A stretch of DNA of 64,000 nt from Nymphaea colorata. Lineage: Eukaryota > Streptophyta > Magnoliopsida > Nymphaeales > Nymphaeaceae. The stretch's first letter is position 1, and each line of letters starts with the position of its first letter. The position numbers and the translations under genes are program-made. Under the pieces are notes generated by a model. It was not told where the DNA came from and searched no databases. It worked only from the letters and a program-made list of their open reading frames with translations. Below are positions 23,501 through 40,270 of the stretch, one piece after another. The stretch is from positions 1,700,001-1,764,000 of the forward strand of contig NC_045147.1 of the NCBI RefSeq assembly GCF_008831285.2, in the 5' to 3' direction.

Positions 23501-24929
23501 GGTAAAGGATAAAAGTCAACTTGAGAATGCTAGCTCATAATGTTGCAAATCTCACTTATCATTTGTTGTATGTGTTATTCAATGAAATGAATCGTGAGAT
23601 TGTTAAACATTTACAACTCGTGATTCTCTGTATTATCAGCAGGTGCATCTATTCATACGATACATAAATGCATTGCTCGACTAGCATCATTTGCATAGAG
23701 ACATGATTACGTTTTCATTCCCTTTTCTATTCTAATGCTCTTGCAATGACTTCCTAGACTTTAGCTATAATTCTCTTTGGTGTGTGCATTATAAAAATTC
23801 GAAGAAAGTTGGAAATGAAGAACGAGCATGCAAGGACCGAGCTTGTGTAGGAGACAACTTACAAAATAGGTAGTCGCCAATATTATCTTGAACGGAAGGA
23901 GCAACAACATAAAAAGCAAGAAAATAGTTAGTTGTTGTCAAAAATGCTTCATGATTCCAAAATGTGCTTCACTTCATTTCCTAATGAATGCTACATTCAT
24001 AGATACAATCATATAACTGCAGTTCAGCCATGCATGCAAATGATAGATTGTAAATTATCATAATCACTATTTGGGAGTAGGAGAAGATTATTTTGGAGAG
24101 TAAAAAGATCAAGTTTCCATTGGTGAACTTACTGGTAATTCTGCAATCTATCAGTTCTATGCTATCCAATGATGGTAAATGGTCTCTTCGGGATTTAAGA
24201 AGGAATCTATGTGCTGCCCGAAGAGCTGAAATTGGATCAAGTTTATCATGATTTTCCAATAAGGGCTTTGAATATAGGAGCTCAGGTCCTCTAGTGTTCC
24301 TTCACGACTGGCCTAAGTATGCAAAATCCTCCTCCCCAAGAAACCAATAAGTGTGAAGGGTCAGACATGGTTCGAGTGGCTGACTAAAGAAGGATATCCA
24401 GAATAAGGTTAGAAGCATTTATGATAAGAAGAGCTTGAACTAGAATCCTTGGGTGAAGGTTAAGATTAGTTGCTACACCAGTAAATAGTTCCTCTAAGGA
24501 ATAAATGGCGTGAAGTTTGTGTTGAGCAACGAATGATTGAAGCACTTTACTGCTGTTGGCAGAAAGAGGTTTATTAGCATGGGACTAAAATATGCATTAG
24601 TTGAAATCTCCCAATGCTGGGATTCATACTAGCATGGAATGAATGGCATTAGATAGATAATCCACCATGGTTGGTCTTAAGGGGTAGGTTACTTGAGCAA
24701 AGACATAGGAGCAGTTAATATGGTAGTGAGGTGAGGGGGGAAGAAGCTGGATTTGATCGAGAAATGACCATGATGAGCAAGTGAAGCAGGTCGACAAAGA
24801 AATAGCTATTTCTTTTTCGAAAACCAGGTAAAGGCTCGAGGAAAAATACCGACCACACAATATGGAAAAGATGCCTTTGAGTGAGAGAGTTTCCATTTTC
24901 TGTTCGACAATGGAGACCGTATCAAGGTT
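23501..24929. other. Spacer with one exon-like segment
   Basis: AT-rich and mostly non-coding. The one segment with coding character is at 24133-24290 on the minus strand (separate entry). The 110-codon frame at 24624-24956 has no recognised domain. Confidence 0.35.
24133..24290 (-). pseudogene. Exon-like fragment of an unidentified gene
   Basis: On the minus strand an open frame reading PELLYSKPLLENHDKLDPIS, then ALRAAHRFLLKSRRDHLPSL and DSIELIDCRIT, ends exactly at a near-perfect donor (CCA/GTAAGTT, GT at 24132-24131). The composition looks like a real soluble-protein exon, but I do not recognise the family and see no neighbouring exons. It could be a captured gene fragment. Confidence 0.35.
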
Positions 24930-25100
24930 TCTACACCGACCTGCCCAGTGACGCATGCGTGGATATGTCGGCGATAGTTTTTACCAACATTCTCTTCAGC
25001 GACGACTTTTTGCAGATGTCAATAAAAGTTCTACCAACGCTGCTTTCTGTTTTACCAACGTTTTTTGGCCGTCCCTGAATCATCGCTTTCTTTTATAGTG
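24930..25100. mobile_element. CACTA (En/Spm) terminal fragment
   Basis: It ends ...CTTTTATAGTG, the complement of CACTATAAAAG, at 25100, and carries subterminal motifs TACCAACG / GTCGGCG. The complement aligns with the terminus at 40446-40620 (GACGGCC followed by repeated TGTTGGTAAA/GTCGGTAAA motifs). No transposase is attached. Confidence 0.65.
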
Positions 25101-25474
25101 CTAATAAGGTTTTTGCCATAATGAGTTTTTTCCTGGGGCAGTTGAGTCAAACATTCAACAGAAGCACATGCAAGGTTCAGAAGTTGCAAAAGCAGAAGCT
25201 AAGCTTGATGAGAGTAGCGACATGCTTATACTAAAGGCGGTATTAGAGGTGTTAATATTTGACACAAGAAGAAAGGTCGATGCAGCTTTTTGTTGTTCAT
25301 TGTCCAACACACCTGATGCATGAAATGTGGCATGAGATAAAGCAACGAATTTGTTGTGGCTTGAGGTAGTGATGATTGTAGTTGGTGAGAATAATGAATG
25401 CATGCAGCTAGTGAAGAGAAGGACAATGAAAATGTTTAGGCCGAAAGCTCATAGCTAGTGGTTGAGAGGCAATG
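25101..25474. other. Spacer
   Basis: No gene or element recognised. Frames on the minus strand (25155-25426) lack domain similarity. Confidence 0.4.
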
Positions 25475-25668
25475 TCGACATGCAGAGTCAAGGTAGGGCC
25501 CACTCGGGCCTTGGCCCTACCTCAATTTTTTTTTAAATATTTACATGTAAATTTTAAAACATTTCATTTGTTTCATATATAAATTTTGAAAAATGATATT
25601 AAACTATAATCAAAATTTAAAAACTTTAATTCCACCCGCTTTATGAAAAAATTATAGTTTTACCCCTA
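25475..25668 (-). mobile_element. hAT-type MITE, family 1, copy D (reverse orientation)
   Basis: The reverse complement starts TTAGGGGTAAAACTATA and follows copy A closely through GAATTAAAGTTTTTAAAT, AATATCATTTTT, TGAGGTAGGGCC and CCTACCTTGACTC. The distal end is degraded and no target duplication was found. Confidence 0.7.
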
Positions 25669-26965
25669 AATGTTGAGAAAGTGAATAATGTTGCGACATG
25701 CATTGTTAGGTGGTGATGAAAGTACCAATAAATGGTGGATATGTAGTGGTTGTAGCAGTATTGGGAGGAAACCAACAAGTGAATTGCGAAGATAAGGAAA
25801 TATTCAAATGATAATAATCGTGTTTCTTTTTCAAAGATTTATATTATGAAAATAGCTTTAAAATATGTATTAAAAGGTTTTTCTGGCTCTTGTATTCGTA
25901 TAGAGTGATAACTGATTTGAATCCACGTCGAACAAGTTATACCCACAAATTAATATAATAAATTGCTCAAACACAAATGTCATTCCACTTTAGAAACTTA
26001 AACAAGTAAACAAATTCATAAAGGCATTAAAAATAACCGGCTACCTATTACATGTGCATTGTGAAATAAAAAATTAACTACGACTTGAAAGGGTGAATAA
26101 TAATATAAAAAAAAGGTAGATTAGACATATACTGCAAACTAAAAATTAAGTATCCGTACCAGTCAATCAAAACTGAACTAGACTATCCAACCTTTCAGAA
26201 AGCTAAAACAATAAGAAACACATTTAAAACCACAGAAAAATCCAAATTAACTTAATTAGCCTAATATGATTGAACCTAATTACAACTAGGAAGCAGAGAA
26301 CAAAGGATGTTTAACTTCACCTAGGTCTGAAATAAATAAACAGTAAAAAAAAAAAAAAAAAAAGTAACACGCTACAAATTGGCTAACTAAATTAAGCTAC
26401 TTTAAACTAACAACCAATAAAAAAAACATAAAGCAAATGAAATCTGAAAAGAAGTACAACGCCAGACTGCATTGATTAGATTGTGGAACAGAACCAATGT
26501 GCTAGTTTCAGGAATTCAAAATGATGATGATTTGAATTTCCCTGAAACTTTGTTCTTAATTCAAATTGTGTTGTTCTTCTGATATCTAATACAAAGGATT
26601 GGTTGGGGTGGCTCGAAGAGGGAGTTGAAGGCAAAGCTTCCATGGGCATCACTAAAGTGGGCATCGGGTCCATTAAATTTTAATTAAAAATATATAACAT
26701 ATAGATATTACACATATATGTATATTTATTTAAAATTAATAAAAAAAATTATTGGGCTTGGCCCGAGGCCTTTTTCACGGCCCAAGCCCAGCTCAAAAGC
26801 CCAACGAACCCCAGCCTGGTGCCTAGTCCGGCCAGTCACTAGATTAGGATTGAGAACACTAGTCTAGCGAAAGATATTGCAATTGAGTTATACCACTGCA
26901 TATAATTCATGGGCTGCTTTTCTTGTTTCCTTCTTTTTCATTTTTGCTGTTTTTGGCTCTTTTAT
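25669..26965. other. AT-rich spacer
   Basis: No gene recognised. At 26750-26850 GC-rich GGGCTTGGCC/GGCCCAAGCCC sequence next to an AT-rich block resembles the shoulders of the 5569-5765 element. Confidence 0.4.
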
Positions 26966-26973
26966 CTTTTAGC

Positions 26974-27162
26974 CAGGGGTGAAGTGAAGTTAGAAATTTT
27001 TCATGAGGGAGAATGAATTAAAATTTATAAATTTTGAGAGGAACCAAAATATCATTTTTTAAAATTTTTATATAGGACAATTTTTTTCAAATTTACACGT
27101 AATTTTTTTTTAAATTGAGGTGAAGATAAAACCCATGCGGGTCCCTCTTAGCTCTGCTCCTG
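26974..27162. mobile_element. hAT-type MITE, family 1, copy C
   Basis: 189 bp with imperfect TIRs CAGGGGTGAAGTGAAG / CAGGAGCAGAGCTAAG and the family core (AATATCATTTTTTAAAATTT). Flanks do not form an 8-bp duplication, so the target duplication has decayed. Confidence 0.75.
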
Positions 27163-27349
27163 GCTGTCCACCATTGCAGAATGCCTTGATCGCATGGTCA
27201 CACCATGCAGCGGTTTTAGCTTTAAGTAGTTGGAGCATTTCATCGTCACCAACGGAATGCCCTAATACCTAAGTCACCCTCGTCATCCACCAGCAGCAAA
27301 TTTATTTAAAACTTGACAAGTACAGTTTATGATTTTTTTTTTTTGTCAA

Positions 27350-27490
27350 AAACTGGTTTCGGTCAAATTGTGTTCTACAGATTCTGTTAAATGGTTTTTC
27401 GTCAAAAAGTGTAAAAAAAAATGGTGTCTGTCAAATTGTGTTTTACAGATTCTGTTAAATGGTTTTTCGTCAAAAAGTGGCCGTGTCTGT
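27350..27490. repeat. Tandem duplication, 68-bp period
   Basis: Two near-identical units (GTCAAATTGTGTTYTACAGA ... TTTTTCGTCAAAAAGTG) start at 27362 and 27430. Confidence 0.85.
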
Positions 27491-29095
27491 TGAATAGTGT
27501 TTAAAACTAGACTGTTGACCGAAAGAATGTGAAACAAAAGCGTCCCTATTACATGCAGACTTCTTCGCCGCCGAATATATTGGAAAAATTCACCATGTCT
27601 GCTGTTTCGAATCCATTTAGAACCACTTCCATTTCATACCGCATCTAAATAAATGGAGAGAAGTCGTAAGCCTCGTTTTTTTGTTTTCTTTATAGCTCTC
27701 CAGTTTCAGCCGCATTTTTTTGAATTTGTTTTGGATATTGATGCTATTTAAAAGCCGATTGTAACAATATTGGTTGGGCATGCATATGCTCTTGTAATTT
27801 CTAGGAAGGAGACATCATTGTTACTTTCTTCATCTTGATAAATATTTAGTTGAGTAAATTTCAAAATAATGACAAACATGAACTGTACTTGTTTGAAGAA
27901 AAGTAAAATGAATATTTACAAAAAGGGGTCTGACTTTTGTTGCAATAACATAGTGAAGCTTTAGTTTCCAAGCTTTTTATTTAAGCAGCTATCGTTTATT
28001 AGGCCTGGGGTTGCAAGCTCGAGCCCAACCCAATTAAAATTAAATATATATATATATATATATAATTTATCATAATAAATATTATAATTATATATATAAA
28101 TTAATAAAAATAATATAAATTAATAAAAATAATATTTGAAAATCTTATTGCACAAAAACTAACTTAGTTGGACCCACCTACACATACATGTGACTTAGCA
28201 TTGAAGTTATAAACAATAAACCTGAGCATCGGGTTGGGTACCCGATACCCTTAAAATTATATTTTCAAACTCAAAATTTTCTTTAATTTTGAATTTTTCG
28301 TTCTTTTGTGTTTTCCTTTCACCAATAATAAAATTTTAAGGAACGTTAATATGTAAAAGATGTCAATATGAAAGTAAACATTGTTTTGTCGGGCCCGAGC
28401 CCTGGCTCGGGCTCAAGTTCAGCTCGATTGAGCATCGAGCTAGACTCAATTAATTTAGCTTGTCCTTGTCAACTTGTTTAACTGATTCAGTTAAGACAGA
28501 CCAGTTGTACATAGTCGAACCAAGTCGAGTTTAAACCAACCGAGTTCTTACAACTCAAGCTGGACTCATTAACATTTTAAGTATACCTGACTTGGCTGTG
28601 GTTGACATTGCTCTAAACGTCAACAATGCGAGAGGGGATGATGAGCATGTCTGATAAAGGGTGCAGGAGCGAGATTTGAAGCAGACGAAACCTAATGCTG
28701 AACCAGGAAGAGGGGGGCACCTATTCAATTACTTCGAATGTGACGGATTGCATTACGCAAATACTGAACATAAACGGTTGGCCCATCAAAAAAGTCCTGC
28801 GAGAGTGTGAATGCTGGGCGGACGGGCGTAAGAGGGGAAGATGGACATGGTAGGATGGAAAGCTCCGCAGAAGCAGATGAGGGGAAAGAAAAGGAGTCAC
28901 CTAACAAGGAATGGAGTGAGAGAGAGGGAGAGAGAGAAGAACATTTCTTGGATGCTGGTCCTATTTCAACGTGGAAAAATAGCAAAGATCACAGTGCAAT
29001 CTGGCGCTGAGGAATAAAAAAGGATAAGTAAATATTACTGGAAAGGAGAAAGTACAGGCGACAAGATGCATTATTGGCAAAGGGGTAAATGGCAC
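27491..29095. other. Spacer upstream of the OPR3-like gene
   Basis: AT-rich with a (TA)n at 28048-28064. GC-shouldered sequence at 28005-28255 (CCTGGGGTT ... GGGTTGGGTACCCGATACCC) and CGAG/GAGTC-rich degenerate sequence at 28390-28580 resemble MITE debris. The GA-rich 28800-28945 segment is not a recognised gene. Confidence 0.4.
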
Positions 29096-29620
29096 TTATC
29101 TTTTGAACTTCATAGTTTCATCTATCGCGGTCACAGAAGGGATTCCTTGTTGAGCATGGGCTTGGCCTAAGTGGTTTAGTGCAACAGCTGAAAACTGGAG
29201 CAGGTCTTCACTATTGCTGCGAAGATTGTCCGCCCTTTTGTAAAACGTCAAATCAAAATTCCTGTACTCAGGGACACGATCAGGGTGTGGTTTCTTACGG
29301 ATTTCCTTTTGCTTCCAATTCGTTGGTTCCCGGTTCGGCAGTTCCTCGTTTAACAAGAGGATAAAACTTTGCCTTACGCAGAATCCCTTGACGAGCGTGT
29401 CGGTGGACCTGTTCCACTGTGCCTCTTTTCCCTCGTTCCCCATATCCAACGGACTCGTTTCGCCTGTCACCGTCGGGTATGAAAGTGGGGGCTGGAGGCG
29501 GGGGCCCCTCCTGCCGGCCACGCTTGGTCGCCGGCCAATGTGCCGCACCACTTGGAAAAGAGAAAAACCAAAGCGCATGAGCAACACGTTTTCCTCTCGG
29601 AAGTTGCGGGGATCGTCCAA
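29096..29620 (-). other. 174-codon antisense open frame, unrecognised
   Basis: A single long minus-strand frame immediately upstream of the OPR3-like start, in a locally GC-rich segment. It has no domain, signal peptide or membrane segment I recognise. It may be chance in GC-rich promoter-proximal DNA or a divergent transcript. It overlaps two plus-strand frames, so no frame is clearly preferred. Confidence 0.2.
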
Positions 29621-29715
29621 ATCGGAACCATATTATCACTTAGACCCGTGCCATCTTCCTTCACTGTTCGCCTTTGCCAAGAACTGCAGGCTTGTCCATC
29701 TTGGTAGCTCAGATC

Positions 29716-34597
<4,882 letters not shown>

Positions 34598-35570
34598 GTA
34601 GCAACAGAATGTCCCATATTGCGTCCATTCATGTGAATGTGAGCTTGGATATTAGCTGTTCCCTTGCTGCTTATCTCTATAATTCCCAAGGCCACCGCAA
34701 CTTCCTGTTCTCTGGATCTGGGGCAGGGGCCGGACACGGCACCAACCTGCTAACCATGAACATGGTTAGTGTTTTGGCTAGTGGACGTGCGTCAAAGCTT
34801 TGCGGACATAGACAAGTGCGCCTGAAATGCTGGTTGAGACTGGATCTTGCTGGTGTCTTTGCATCTTAAGTTATGGATCTAAACTTTGTATTGGACTTCC
34901 GAATACGTAATAGAGTGTTGTAGCTTCCCTCTGTTGGGGCTTAAATTGGACGAATCATGATGAGTGAAGGATCACGAGCATCGGTCAAAAATATGCGTGA
35001 AGCACTGCAAGTCAGTTGAAAGAAAAACTCCACCCGAGGGATCAATTGTAAAAGCAATGGAAATCTGTTCAAAATCAGTAATAATCAAACTGTGCTACTC
35101 AAATTGAAAAATTTAGTTTCAACATTTATTTAGCAGAAACTGCCTTGACACAAAACACATGCCCTTATAACTCTAAGGTTATGAGCTTATGTGGACTTGG
35201 TACATCCTTCACCTTGGGGGTCGCATACCATTTGCAACACAGAGGACAGTAACCACGAAATTCCAATGTCGGATCCATTGAGTGCAAATTTCCTTGCCAT
35301 TAATTGCGCTAGGCCTTTTGACGCATTAAAACAAAAGAACCAGCGCATAAAATTGAGGAACCGGTTCCGGAACACTCGGCACGAGCATCTAAAACTTAGA
35401 ATATGATACTAAAGTAAGGAATCAGTTATAAACCATTTCAAAACCATAGAACTTCGTCCGCCAACCCCAGATTGGTTCACACGAAACGAATCAGATGAAA
35501 AAGAAAAAAATGAAACCAGTTTTGGACCCTAATGAACCAAGCCACTTATTTTTATAATTAGTGTGAAAAC
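34598..35570 (+). other. OPR3-like 3' flank and spacer
   Basis: The 3' UTR probably extends to around 34900. The overlapping 34576-34869 frame is not supported as a gene. Beyond this the sequence is AT-rich, with nothing recognised up to the solo LTR. Confidence 0.5.
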
Positions 35571-35784
35571 AATAGTGTTATCACCCAAAATTTTTCAAAA
35601 AAAAAAAAGAAGAAAAGGCCATTATTTTATTATTTAGATTTAAAACAAATTTGCGACTATTTGATCCAAAATGAATTTCTAAACCTAAGTTTAGATCCAA
35701 ATATAGCATTTTAAACTCAAAATCTAATTATCAAATCCGAATTAGATCCAAAGTCCAAGTTTAGATCCAAATCAAAAATTCCAA

Positions 35785-36010
35785 AGCTCTTCCCTCTTGA
35801 ATTCAAATCTTAAATACGAATTTTGAATTTTGGCTCTAAAACTCTTCCCTCTTGAATTTAAATCTTGAATTCGAATTTTGAATTTTGGCTCTAAAATTCT
35901 TCCATCTTGAATTCAAATCTTGAATTCGAATTTTGAATTTTGGCTCTAAAACTCTTCCCTCTTGAATTCAAATCTTAAATTCGAATTTCAAATTTTGGCT
36001 CCAAAATCTC
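35785..36010 (+). repeat. 55-bp tandem repeat, about 4 copies, in solo LTR 1
   Basis: Units begin near 35786, 35841, 35896 and 35951 with CTCTTCCCTCTTGAATTCAA and contain GAATTTTGAATTTTGGCTC. The array lies directly upstream of the TATA box, where LTR enhancers are expected. Confidence 0.9.
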
Positions 36011-36902
36011 TATAAATACCCCGACAATCCTCCTTCTTGGGCATTGGCCAACCATGGAGGAACATCTTGTGCTTCCTCACTTGAAAATCTAAAATTTTCC
36101 TTTGCTCTTTCTTTCCATTTCTCTCTTCTTCTCCAACCTTGAGAGCAAACATTTTCCAAGTTCAAATTTTTCAAAGAAGCACAAAGAGATCTCTTGGTGG
36201 TTTATCATCTTGGAGCTACATCTTAGGCAACTCCAAGATCATTCAAAAGAGAGAGCTCATTTCTAACATCATTCATATTCGATGTATGTAATCTTCTCCT
36301 CATTTTCATCTATTTTCTCTTTTCCTCTTGCCACCTCCTCATGGCCGTGCAATAAAGCTCAAATGATTTCTTATCCCGAATCAAAAGCTATCTTGAGTGC
36401 ACCGGGAGTATGAGCAAGGTGGAATAAATTCAATATCTTCATTTTATCTCCAAAAATATGCTTGCTATATTGTCTTCCTCCTCATATAAGCTTGAAATGA
36501 TGTTCATGCATGATATTCTAATTCTTCTTTAATTAATGAGCAAATGCACGGTGAGAATGAGTGCTTGGGGTTGAGATTTCTTCATTCTTGTGTTGATTTT
36601 TGAGGTTGGGACTTGTTCTTGGACTCTTACATGAGTTCAAGTTTCCTTCCGGCCTACATCAAACTTGAAGTCGGTTGTTTTAAGTCATTTCTTCATTTCT
36701 AATCTCATGATGACACGTATGTATATACATGTTATATATATATGTGCACATGATGATTCTTTCATACGTCTCTCTTTATGTTTCCACATTTTATTTTACA
36801 AATGTTCATATACATATGAATGCATATATACATGTGTTCTATTTTTTCTTTCTATAATCTTTTGTTTATCTCTTCAAAATAAATGTCTTATCTTACAACT
36901 TT

Positions 36903-36909
36903 CACACAT

Positions 36910-36966
<57 letters not shown>
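36903..36966. repeat. Compound microsatellite (AC)n(AT)n(AG)n
   Basis: The same AC-AT-AG order as at 19964-20060. It lies inside solo LTR 1 and is absent at the equivalent place in solo LTR 2. Confidence 0.9.
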
Positions 36967-38029
36967 AAATTCATTTGAAATGTTTCTAGATAAATGTTTA
37001 GTTAAGACTTCATTTTTAAGAGCTTATACAGATACGTATACATACATATAGAGAATATGTATCTCCTCCTATTTCAAAATCTTCCATCTAGTGATCTTTG
37101 AAGTTTTTTTTTTTTCTCTCTCTTTCTTTTTATGAGAATATTGCATCTCTTCCATTACTTTAAACATTTTCTCATGATCTTTTTACTTACCGACTTCATT
37201 AAGATCAAAATCAAGTAATGGCCCAATATTGGATTCGTGCTTGATGGTCTACAACCTCAATCCAATGTCAAAATTTTTTCTTTCTTTGTAAAAATGTTTA
37301 CGTTAATTATAAAACAAAAATTTTATATGTATGTTGTGGTAAGAATGTCTTTAGATGTTTGTTGTGGTAGGAATGTTTTGCTTTCTTCCAATCATATAGG
37401 ATCAATGCATCAACGCTTTCACCTCCATTTAATATCACAAATGAGCACAATCACATATCTAAAAGAACTTAAGCAATATGAGATGTAGTTCTAGTTAGGT
37501 GGTAACCGAATTAGAGCAAAACCTCAAACCTACTTAAAGTCTTAAGAGAACACTAAAATGACGTCAAATAATTTTTCAAGCTTCCCAAATGATATTTACA
37601 AAGATTTTCTAATTCTACCTTTCCCTAAAATATTTCACATTCTCAAGTAATTCTTCAAGAATCTTTTCAAAAGTTTGAAACATCAAACTTTCAACATTTT
37701 TCTTAAATATTACACCGCATGTAGAATGAAAAAGATGTTCAAACCAAAACGAAATGCATCAATGATAGACATAACCCTTGGATTAATTACCTCCGGTAAA
37801 GGCACTAGGAACGGTTGATCCTCGTATAGACGGACGAGTCCCTTTCTTTCTTATTTTCAAATAAAATCTCATTTTTCTGAAACACTCGAAATTCCAATAA
37901 TTTTGGGGATGTGAACAAATAGTACTAACATAGTATACACTTAGAGATTGGAAAAAACATGTAAGGTGTCCAGCGATTCCCCAAATGGTCCAACGCACAA
38001 AATCAGTGAAAAACTTAAGAAACCATGTA

Positions 38030-38438
38030 GGGGGTGTTTGATGAGGCCAGAATTGTGGAATTCTAGACTTAAGATTCTCATTTTTGATGAAATGGGAATT
38101 GTGTTATCAAACAAATAATTTTGATTCCAGACTTATAAGACTCATTCTTGAATCAAAACTCTGGAATTGTGATTTTAGCCTACAGGGCAAAATTACAATG
38201 CTAGAATTTTGGAGTTTTTTCATCTCCCTTTAGGGAACATGGCATGATGGTTTGAATTCATTAGTACTAAAATTTTAATTCATGTTTTTATCAAACGCAT
38301 CATTTTCAATTCTATAATTAAAATTCCAGACTATTAAACATAAGGGAAGCTACAACTCGAATTTTCATTCCAATTTCAGTTTGAAATAGAATTTTCTATT
38401 AATTCCAAAATCAAAACTCAAGGACATCAAGCTCCCCC
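38030..38438. mobile_element. MITE candidate with GGGGGTGTTTGATG ends
   Basis: Ends GGGGGTGTTTGATG and the complement of CATCAAGCTCCCCC match at 12 of 14 positions. TA flanks both sides (GTA left, TTA right), compatible with a PIF/Harbinger or Stowaway-like target. The core is rich in GAATT-type inverted motifs. Confidence 0.6.
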
Positions 38439-38598
38439 TTAAAAAACCACATGAACCTGTTTAAGTTCAGTGTCAACCATCCATAAAGTACCCTGATCAA
38501 TGTTTGAAAATAAAGTCAATGCATACCTTGCACGGTTAGAAAACATATAAACCAGAATTATGTAACGTAAATAAGACTTTAAAACTTATGAACTAGTC

Positions 38599-38811
38599 AT
38601 CTAGATCAGGGGCAGAGTCATGATTTTTTTAGGGGTGGGTTAAACAGTTCAACCTCTGGATCTGAGTGGGGTCAAACTGAACCCGAATCTAAACAATACA
38701 TGGCGCAACTAAAAATTTTCAATTTTTTCAAGGTAATTTTTTTTTTTCAATTTCCTGGTGTGGGGCCATGGCCTAGGCAGGCCCTCCCCTCCCTCTGCCC
38801 CTGATCTAGAT
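38599..38811. mobile_element. hAT-type MITE, family 1, copy B
   Basis: A 197-bp element (38607-38803) with TIR CAGGGGCAGAG perfect over 11 bp and a perfect 8-bp target duplication ATCTAGAT (38599-38606 and 38804-38811). Confidence 0.88.
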
Positions 38812-39985
38812 GCAGCATTTATAGTGAAACCCTATCAACTGGTTAAGAAAATCCATGAAGCATTCTGAAACAGTGTGAACTGCCTTAATATTTTGTAGAA
38901 CAGATCCCAAAACTGCATGAATCAATCAAGAAGAGATTAAGGTGTGATCATACAGCACTAATGCACCAAAATCAAGAGGAGACCAACTAGCTCAGGAAGG
39001 GTCTAAATCAAGGACAATTATGAACTAGTTTAGAGTTTCTGACTTGGTCCTTATAAAGGGATCTAGTTGACAACTCAGACTTAGCATCTGTTCACAAATT
39101 GGATACAGTTCCATAACTGGATTATGAAAAAAACTAGTTAGGAGATCAATAACCACAATAGATCCACAACTCAAACAGATTTAAGGCACAAGATTGGGAC
39201 ACCAAAACAATAACCAAACCAGAAAGAACCATATTCACTATTCAGTTTGAAAGTACAGATCTAAATGAATTCAAGGCCGGTTGTTGAAACCTAAACCCCT
39301 AAACGATCAGACTCATGAACAAAGATCTGGATCCAATTTATCAATATGGATCCAATAACTGGAACTAGAATTCATGATGCACAACTGGGATTAGTTGGAT
39401 TTCAATTTGTATCTGAATTATAAGCTTTTGGGCCGACATAACTTAAATTCATAAAAAGAAATGTAGGTCTAAAAACATATTGGATTCAACTTGGATTTAA
39501 AATCTCCAACTCAAATTCAATTGAAAAACATTTCTTCTCAACTAGGTGTCAAATCTAAATTCTGGTAAGTCGGATTTGAATTTGGCCAACTATCAACAGA
39601 CCAGATCCACATCAAATGAAAATGGATTGGATATGAAACCAGAAAAAACCTAATTAAAAATGGATCCAGAATCCAAATTGTTTTATGCGTTCGTGTTTTG
39701 GGTTAGTGTGTTTTCGTCCTCAACATTCTGGGTCACTGTTATTGACAAGAAAGTATGTGTAAATATATATACAACGATTCATACTATGTGCTTCCGTTAA
39801 TGGTGTATCCCATATTCAATTTTGGAGAATGCTTCCTAGATGTGTAAATTTTTTGAAATTTTCACCACCATTGTCAATCCTTTCTCAAATTCTAGTAAGC
39901 CATCTTTCACTTAGAGCTTTGAGTTGGACGACTGAATAGAAAAATATCATCTATGCAAGTGTTCATAAACAATCTTGAGACAAAA
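38812..39985. other. AT-rich spacer
   Basis: Non-coding, with many scattered GGATCCAA/CAAATTGGAT-like words (39060-39680) that suggest decayed retrotransposon leader sequence. No domain found. Confidence 0.35.
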
Positions 39986-39989
39986 AACG

Positions 39990-40270
39990 CTCCTTGAATT
40001 GAAACGAGGATCCTCCTAGCCATTCAGCACTAGTACAAGAGGCATAATTGCAAATGCAAGTCTTCAAAAACCACTTCTTGAATTGAAATAAGGTTCCTGC
40101 TAGCCATTCGGCACTAGTACAAAAGGCATAGTTGCAATGCAAGTCATAACCTTGTTCATCCGTGGAGAATTAAAGCCCAAGTGAACAATAGCGGCCACTA
40201 AAAGTTTTCAATGGACCATGTCATAAGCCTTTTGAGGTCTAATTTAGCACAAAATGGAGGGCATTTTCCT
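39990..40270 (-). pseudogene. LINE (non-LTR) reverse transcriptase fragment
   Basis: The minus strand, with one frameshift, reads KLDL, then KAYDMVH, stop, KLLVAAIVHLGFN, then MNKVMTCIATMPFVLVPNG. This is RT motif A (DL.KAYD.V.W) and the following helix region of plant L1-type LINEs. The Trp codon after MVH has become TGA. The 3' part of the match is tandemly duplicated with an 84-bp period (39993 and 40077). Confidence 0.75.

Larger units (their letters stand above)
35571..37922 (+). mobile_element. Solo LTR 1 of a long-LTR (Gypsy-type) retrotransposon
   Basis: The LTR at 35576-37917 (2342 bp) starts TGTTATCACCCAAAATTTTT and ends GATGTGAACA, flanked by a perfect 5-bp duplication AATAG (35571-35575 and 37918-37922). 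A promoter-like TATAAATA lies at 36011-36018. U5-like sequence (GGTAAAGGCACTAGGAACGG, GACGAGTCCC) is shared with solo LTR 2 and with the LTR/PBS remnant at 52.8-52.9 kb. No internal domain is present, so the copy is a product of LTR-LTR recombination. Gypsy assignment rests on the PBS of the third copy. Confidence 0.88.
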
